Assembly: GCA_025054855.1 (NCBI GenBank)
Contig: JANWZS010000009.1
Span: 1 to 64,000 of the forward strand
Direction of reading: 5' to 3'
DNA length: 64,000 nucleotides
Origin: Candidatus Nitrosocaldus sp.
Lineage (GTDB): Archaea; Thermoproteota; Nitrososphaeria; Nitrososphaerales; Nitrosocaldaceae
Made by a program: the position numbers and the translations under genes. Below the pieces are notes generated by a model. That model was not told the origin of the DNA, ran no database searches, and saw only the letters and a program-made list of their open reading frames with translations. Below are positions 60,330-64,000 of the stretch, one piece after another (the stretch's first letter is position 1; every line of letters starts with the position of its first letter).

Positions 60330-60331
60330 CA

Positions 60332-60832
60332 CTACATTTTTTGACCTCCATTCTGCTCGCTCCCTATCCTGTAGCATTCCCTCATGAGCCAGTCACAGAA
60401 CTCCCTCACCCTATCATCCACACCCCTCCAGATGTGGAATGAGCCTGGGAGCACATCAATCCTCCCGCCATCCCTGAAGAGTATCTTAACCCCTTCATTG
60501 TTCTCATACGCAACAGCGTCCCTAACCTCTATCGCATCATCCCTGAACACCTCCCTTGCCTTGCTCTTTATGACCTCCCTGGGTAACCCGAGCCTGGTCC
60601 TGAACTTATCTACCACCACCGTGACATTCTCCCTTCCATATGTGTCGAAGGCTAGAACCTTCTTGGTATCGAAGAGGCTTACCACGAGTGTCACACCATG
60701 CCTTGAGCCTACACCATCGCTTATCCTGCTCAACTCATTGTAGAGCTTCAGCACGTTCCTGATCCTCGCAAGTCTATCCCGCTCAGCCTCCAGTGCCCTG
60801 TGGAGGTCATCCATCATGGCTGTGAAGCTCAT
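60332..60832 (-). CDS. Protein of unknown function
   Basis: 166 residues. An N-terminal helix pair (LHRALEAERDRLARIRNVLK) is followed by a mixed alpha/beta part (HGVTLVVSLFDTKKVLAFDT, ENVTVVVDKFRTRLGLPREV). The end is RVREFCDWLMRECYRIG. No motif, signal or membrane segment is seen. A 36-base gap from the radical SAM gene upstream on the same strand suggests co-transcription with it. It may share the promoter that carries the 61793-61812 palindrome. Confidence 0.7.
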   Translation of the reverse strand: MSFTAMMDDLHRALEAERDRLARIRNVLKLYNELSRISDGVGSRHGVTLVVSLFDTKKVLAFDTYGRENVTVVVDKFRTRLGLPREVIKSKAREVFRDDAIEVRDAVAYENNEGVKILFRDGGRIDVLPGSFHIWRGVDDRVREFCDWLMRECYRIGSEQNGGQKM

Positions 60833-60868
60833 ACCACATACATACGTGTTACGCTGATCCCATTAATA

Positions 60869-61750
60869 TTAGAAGCGCCTTAGGTATCCTGGCCTGAGCC
60901 TGTTCGGCATCTCCTTCAACCCATCTATCAGTGCTATAACACTCGCCCTATCATCTGGTAGCACTGCCTTGATCGGGTAGGGATTGGATGCGTGGTTCGC
61001 CCTGAAGACTATCTTTCCATCCCTAGGCTGTATATGCTCAACCAGTAGCCTCAGCTCATCCAGAACCTCCAGATCGCTCAGGGGCTCGAACGGTTCGTTG
61101 AACTTGCTCATGAACTCATCCTTGACCACATCATCCAGCATAAGCGTCAGTGCGGCAAGGTACTCTGGCGAGATGGTGCTTGCAACCCTAGCACTCTCCA
61201 GGGCATGCTCCCTGCTGTACCTCCTCCCTCCCAGACCGAGGATCAGCATGCATGAGAGTTGGATCCCAGCACCCTTGGCCTTCAAGCACCCATCCACTAT
61301 GCCTCTAGATGTTGCGCCCTTTGTGACCTTCCTGAGCACTGTATCGGAGCCACTCTCTATGCCTATGTAGAGCAGTTTCAGGCCTGCACCACTGAGCGCT
61401 ACCAGATCCTCCCTACTCTTCTGTAGCAGGTTCTTGGGCATGGCATAGCACGATACCCTCTCCAGCCTCGGGAATGATCTGTGGAGATGCTCAAGTATCT
61501 TGAGCATGTACTCAGTGCTTATGTTCAGTGCATCCCCATCCGCAAGGAATACCCTTCTTGTGCTTGGGTACTCTCTGGCAGCGTAGTCTATCTCAGCCCT
61601 GATCTCATCCCATGGACGCTCCTCGTACCTCTTGCTCCTGTACATGGAGCAGAAGGAGCATCTGTTGTATGAGCATCCTATAGTGACCTGTAGGATGAGC
61701 GAGTCTGCTTCAGATGGTGGCCTGTAGAGAGGCTCTATGTACGTAAGCAT
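60869..61750 (-). CDS. Radical SAM protein
   Basis: 293 residues. The cluster motif is VTIGCSYNRCSFCSMYR, with C-x(4)-C-x(2)-C spacing, seen in a subfamily of archaeal radical SAM proteins. VFLADGDALNISTEYMLKIL, LLYIGIESGSDTVLRKVTKG and SCMLILGLGGRRYSREHALE are further marks of the Elp3/MiaB-like fold. The substrate is unknown. A TATA box (AATATTAAAATACC read on the minus strand, about 61770-61783) precedes the start, and the palindrome at 61793-61812 lies just beyond. Confidence 0.88.
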   Translation of the reverse strand: MLTYIEPLYRPPSEADSLILQVTIGCSYNRCSFCSMYRSKRYEERPWDEIRAEIDYAAREYPSTRRVFLADGDALNISTEYMLKILEHLHRSFPRLERVSCYAMPKNLLQKSREDLVALSGAGLKLLYIGIESGSDTVLRKVTKGATSRGIVDGCLKAKGAGIQLSCMLILGLGGRRYSREHALESARVASTISPEYLAALTLMLDDVVKDEFMSKFNEPFEPLSDLEVLDELRLLVEHIQPRDGKIVFRANHASNPYPIKAVLPDDRASVIALIDGLKEMPNRLRPGYLRRF

Positions 61751-61788
61751 GTGCGTGCTACACCTAGGGGGTATTTTAATATTGATGG

Positions 61789-61812
61789 ATATTTCAGAAT
61801 TCGAGTTATGAA
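61789..61812 (-). promoter_or_regulatory. Second copy of the operator palindrome
   Basis: Read on the minus strand, TTCATAACTCGAATTCTGAA (61793-61812) differs from the copy at 59983-60002 by one base, and the match extends four bases further to 61789. It lies 10 bases beyond the TATA box of the radical SAM gene (start 61750). It also overlaps the end of the dead nucleotidyltransferase gene. Placement relative to the TATA box is like that of the first copy. Confidence 0.5.
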
Positions 61813-62124
61813 ATGTTGGAGAATATGGTTATGCCATCTCTAACCATCCTCTCTATGGTATCTTGCATGGCAGTGTACTCATAGCTGTACACATGTGGCT
61901 CCAGCCTTGGGATGTTCATGATCCTCTTCACTATCACGTATGCATCCTTACTACCCTCCATCTAGTATACAACGAGCAGATCCACATCACTTGCTACTGT
62001 GTAGTTGCCCTTCGTATGATCCAAAGAGCACCACAAGCCTTACGTTCAGCGCATCCCTCAACTCATCCATCCTGCTCCTTATCATCTCGACAACCTCTCC
62101 TGTGCTAAACCTTGGATAGTACAC
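61806..62124 (-). pseudogene. MNT-type nucleotidyltransferase (antitoxin) of a HEPN-MNT pair, inactivated
   Basis: From GTG 62124 the frame reads VYYPRFSTGEVVEMIRSRMD, then VRLVVLFGSYEGQLHSSK and stops. One base shift gives NYTVASDVDLLVVY, then a TAG, and the sense resumes EGSKDAYVIVKRIMNIPRLE with PHVYSYEYTAMQDTIERMVR and DGITIF. The GSxxxG and DxDLLVV nucleotidyltransferase motifs and the tail are diagnostic. In such pairs the MNT protein AMPylates and silences the HEPN toxin. One shift and one stop are the minimum damage. The start overlaps the end of the HEPN gene, the usual arrangement. Confidence 0.8.
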
Positions 62125-62494
62125 CCTTACAGAATGAGATGATCTCCTCTGCTAGGTTATGCAATGCTCGACCTCCCTTCTAGTGTGTCTATCCCTTTAG
62201 GGGCGCCAGGGGATGTGTGCTAGGGTGCATGGCTGGTATGTAGACCTTGTCAAGTTCGAGTGCATCACCATGAGATCATCAGATATGCTCTTCTGCTACT
62301 GAGCTAGCCGAGTAGATCTGCTATCGGGTGCCCCAGGCTTCGTTGTTCATACTCTGGAATACTGCCTTGACAGCCTTTTCTGCTGCCTGCTTTGCAGAGA
62401 AGCATGCCCAGTCATAGAAGCCCCTCTCTAAATCACTTCTAGCATGCTCGAGATCATGCTCAGCCTGCCTCAGCCAATCCCTACTCCTCTCCAT
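62105..62494 (-). pseudogene. HEPN-domain toxin gene of a HEPN-MNT pair, inactivated
   Basis: ATG 62494 reads MERSRDWLRQAEHDLEHARS, then DLERGFYDWACFSAKQAAEK and AVKAVFQSMNNEAWG, then stops. A shifted frame continues HPIADLLG, and another LELDKVYIPAMHPSTHPLAP and HNLAEEIISFCKGVLSKV. The QAAEKAVKA and LDxxYIP motifs are classic for minimal HEPN proteins paired with MNT. At least three lesions are present. A TATA (GATGATATATAAGG, about 62511-62524) sits ahead, and a palindrome ATGGTGAAATTTTACCAT (62533-62550) adjoins it as a likely operator. Confidence 0.8.
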
Positions 62495-62532
62495 GCTATG
62501 ATTATGTTTGTACCTTATATATCATCATAATA

Positions 62533-62550
62533 ATGGTGAAATTTTACCAT
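62533..62550 (-). promoter_or_regulatory. Palindromic operator candidate of the HEPN-MNT locus
   Basis: ATGGTGAAATTTTACCAT is an 18-bp palindrome with one mismatched pair of positions. It shares ATGGT and TTACCAT with the 60005-60022 palindrome. It lies immediately upstream of the TATA box of the dead HEPN gene. Confidence 0.4.
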
Positions 62551-62691
62551 CTCAGATAAAGTTAGTTAGAGATATTTGAAGATATGCTCGTGGATCGATG
62601 GTGATGTCTTGAGCGCCGTACCCTCTCTACTCGTGCATGAAGGCGTATCCATTGGTTAGGTCTATAGCCGATCAGGTATATAGTCTTCTTA

Positions 62692-63010
62692 CTATCATGC
62701 CCCACAACATACATACCCCCTCCCTTTATATACTCCCATATTTTCTACCAAAAGGGGGTATGTATGTCATAAGCCATGAATTGGAAGCAAAAGATGCCCA
62801 TGTGTAGGCATGGACAAGGTCTATCATGCTTCATAACATACATACCTTCCTAGGCATGCCATGACATACATACCTTCTATACTTATATAGAACTTAGGCT
62901 AGCCTAATGATTTTAGTATATAAAGCAAATTATGACATACATACCATCATTTTGCTTATGCCTAGGCATTATATAAAGGAGCGGGATGTGTATGTTGTGG
63001 GGCATGATAG
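62692..63010. repeat. Non-coding block with 22-bp inverted repeat and CATACATACC iterons
   Basis: No gene lies between 62495 and 63056. The ends of this block are a perfect 22-bp inverted repeat: 62692-62713 (begins CTATCATGCCCC) and 62989-63010 (ends GGGGCATGATAG). Inside are copies of CATACATACC at 62708-62717, 62837-62846, 62865-62874 and 62936-62945, plus one reversed at 62757-62766. Several are preceded by ATGA or CATAA. TATATA-type boxes (62727-62733, 62884-62889, 62918-62922, 62970-62976) and CCTAGGCAT motifs alternate with them. It could be a replication origin, a miniature mobile element or a regulatory array. Nothing here decides among them. Confidence 0.6.
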
Positions 63011-63056
63011 CTATACACACAGACAGCCAAGGGTTCAGAGAACTTCTGTTCGGAGC

Positions 63057-63557
63057 TCAACGGAGTCTACTCCTCTCCTCCTCTGGCATATCTAGGAGGA
63101 GCCTCTCATAGGTCCTCTCTAGGTACTCTGGTATTATCCTTGTATCCCCCACAACTGGCATGAAGTTCGTATCCCCGTTCCATCTGGGCACTACATGCAC
63201 GTGCAGATGATCCGCTATCCCTGCACCTGCGACCTTGCCTATATTCATACCTATGTTGAACCCATCAGCCCTTAGGGCACTCCTGAGGAGGGATGCGCAT
63301 AACCTCATGTACCTGAAGATCTCAGCATACTCCTCATCACTAACCTCAACGGGGTCTGCGACATGCCTGTATGGTGTTATCATGAGATGCCCATTGGTGT
63401 AGGGATAGGCATTGAGTATAACGAAGACATGCTCACCCCTCATGAGTATAAGGTTCTTCCTATCCCTCCCCTCCTTAGGCTTGGTGCAGAATATGCACTC
63501 ATCATCAGATGGCCTCTCTATGTACGCTATACGCCATGGCGCCCATAGCCTCTCCAT
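63057..63557 (-). CDS. HIT-family protein (histidine-triad nucleotide hydrolase or phosphorylase)
   Basis: 166 residues. The histidine triad is DHLHVHVVPRW. MERLWAPWRIAYIERPSDDE, then CIFCTKPKEGRDRKNLILMR and AYPYTNGHLMITPYRHVADP are the family's N-terminal parts. The two cysteines in CIFC and the partner histidine YRH suggest the zinc-binding Ap4A-phosphorylase-like subgroup. Substrates are dinucleoside polyphosphates or similar. The end (PEEERSRLR) abuts the repeat block. It is divergent to the M20 peptidase gene, with a TATA AATTATATATG (about 63578-63588) between. Confidence 0.93.
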   Translation of the reverse strand: MERLWAPWRIAYIERPSDDECIFCTKPKEGRDRKNLILMRGEHVFVILNAYPYTNGHLMITPYRHVADPVEVSDEEYAEIFRYMRLCASLLRSALRADGFNIGMNIGKVAGAGIADHLHVHVVPRWNGDTNFMPVVGDTRIIPEYLERTYERLLLDMPEEERSRLR

Positions 63558-63605
63558 AGATTACATACCCACCTGTTAATTATATATGTTCAGTGCCAGC
63601 ATTAC

Positions 63606-64000
63606 ATGGCGGGTATGCTTGGTAAGGTGAAGGATGCGGTAGAGAGGGAGATGGTAGGTATAGTTGAGGATGCAGCGGAGTTGATAAGGATACCGAGCAG
63701 GAACCCACCTGGGGAGGAGAGGAGGTGTGCTGAGTACATATACTCAAGGCTCAGGGAGTTCGGGCTCAACGCATTCCTGCTGCATGAACCGTTCACCGAT
63801 AGGCCTCAGGTGATAGCATACCCAAGCATGTACAGGATCGATGAACTGGAGATGATGCTGAATGGGCATATGGATACCGTGCCAGAGGGTAGTGCTGAGG
63901 CCTGGAGCATCGATCCGTTCTCTGGCCTGATCAGGGATGGCAGGATATACGGCAGAGGATCTGTAGATATGAAGTCTGCACTTGCCATCATGATGCACAT
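63606..64000 (+). CDS. M20-family peptidase/deacylase (ArgE/DapE-like), 3' end outside window
   Basis: 131 complete codons from ATG 63606, open to the end of the window. Zinc-dependent hydrolases of this family remove acyl or succinyl groups in arginine or lysine synthesis, or cleave dipeptides. The first metal motif is LNGHMDTVPEG. The second is GRGSVDMKSALAIMM with the bridging aspartate. IRIPSRNPPGEERRCAEYIY is the usual N-terminal segment. The substrate cannot be told without the rest. TATA AATTATATATG (about 63578-63588) lies about 20-25 bases ahead of ATG 63606. Confidence 0.92.
   Translation, partial: MAGMLGKVKDAVEREMVGIVEDAAELIRIPSRNPPGEERRCAEYIYSRLREFGLNAFLLHEPFTDRPQVIAYPSMYRIDELEMMLNGHMDTVPEGSAEAWSIDPFSGLIRDGRIYGRGSVDMKSALAIMMH

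Noticed and set aside
59983-61812. The two palindromes as ends of a transposon
   Set aside because: Each copy is itself a palindrome placed at a promoter, no transposase lies between, and no target duplication is visible. Operator sites explain them better.
61863-62108. Plus-strand 81-codon frame at 61.9-62.1 kb
   Set aside because: It is opposite the dead nucleotidyltransferase gene, whose motifs are clear on the minus strand.
62692-63010. CRISPR array at 62.7-63.0 kb
   Set aside because: The repeated unit is about 10-14 bases, spacing is irregular and one copy is reversed; no cas genes are nearby.

Overview
This window reads as a chromosome segment of an archaeon of the Thaumarchaeota/Nitrososphaeria line, probably a thermophile. 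The evidence is a thermosome subunit with a GGM tail, an archaeal ribosomal protein operon with Rpp29 and S4e embedded in it, a proteasome alpha subunit, Rpo7 (RpoE1) with Spt4, the XPB-Bax1 repair pair, archaeal-type AdoMet synthetase, GTP-dependent dephospho-CoA kinase, intron-bearing tRNAs, and copper (cupredoxin) exoproteins of the kind common in ammonia-oxidising archaea. Genus cannot be fixed from the sequence alone. Most genes are preceded by a TATA-like box about 25 bases before the start codon, which points to leaderless transcripts. AGG and AGA dominate the arginine codons.

Layout. 0-6 kb: thermosome end, a charged coiled-coil protein behind a palindrome, and a minus-strand XPB-Bax1 unit. 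6-15 kb: a HAD phosphatase, MetK, tRNA-His with an intron, a TldE/PmbA protein, an EndA-like protein, ribosomal protein L10e, a COG2403 GTPase, tRNA-Pro, a PII-like/SRPBCC fusion and a flavin reductase. 15.8-19.4 kb: a tRNA-Ala interrupted by a non-canonical intron at position 7/8, a B12/radical-SAM protein, an AT-rich EVE-nuclease gene that looks imported, and a DUF99 gene. 19.4-23.1 kb: NAD synthesis (nadX, nadA, nadC) and the RpoE1-Spt4 pair. 23.2-25.6 kb: an AT-rich secreted-protein locus with a frameshifted metalloprotease. 25.7-33 kb: Mrp, dephospho-CoA kinase, a K+-independent H+-pyrophosphatase, a JAMM protein, a Rieske-like protein that has lost its cluster ligands, and a membrane cupredoxin. 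33-39.8 kb: a purine run, purS-Q-L-F-K-E. 39.8-45 kb: an SRPBCC-membrane metalloprotease-like fusion, a T4 endonuclease V-like glycosylase, a B12-binding protein, a type II NADH dehydrogenase-like protein and a decayed gene. 45-52 kb: proteasome alpha, a divergent SHMT, a SPOUT methyltransferase, then secreted proteins (two of them broken) lying between the SPOUT gene and rpl3. 51.7-59.7 kb: ribosomal proteins L3, L4, L23, S19, L22, S3, L29, Rpp29, S17, L14, L24, S4e, L5, S14, S8, L6, with L2 missing from its usual place. 59.9-64 kb: tRNA-Asn, a small membrane protein and a radical-SAM gene that share a palindromic operator, a dead HEPN-MNT toxin-antitoxin pair, a non-coding block with a 22-bp inverted repeat and iterons, a HIT protein and the start of an M20 peptidase.

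How the parts work together. The purine block supplies most middle steps of de novo IMP synthesis. nadX-nadA-nadC make nicotinate mononucleotide from aspartate without NadB. XPB and Bax1 form a helicase-nuclease repair pair, and the endonuclease V-like gene adds UV repair. Several secreted or defence-like loci (23.9, 44.2, 49.2, 50.4 and 61.8-62.5 kb) carry frameshifts or stops, while the housekeeping genes are intact. That pattern argues for real decay of accessory genes, although assembly or sequencing error cannot be excluded.
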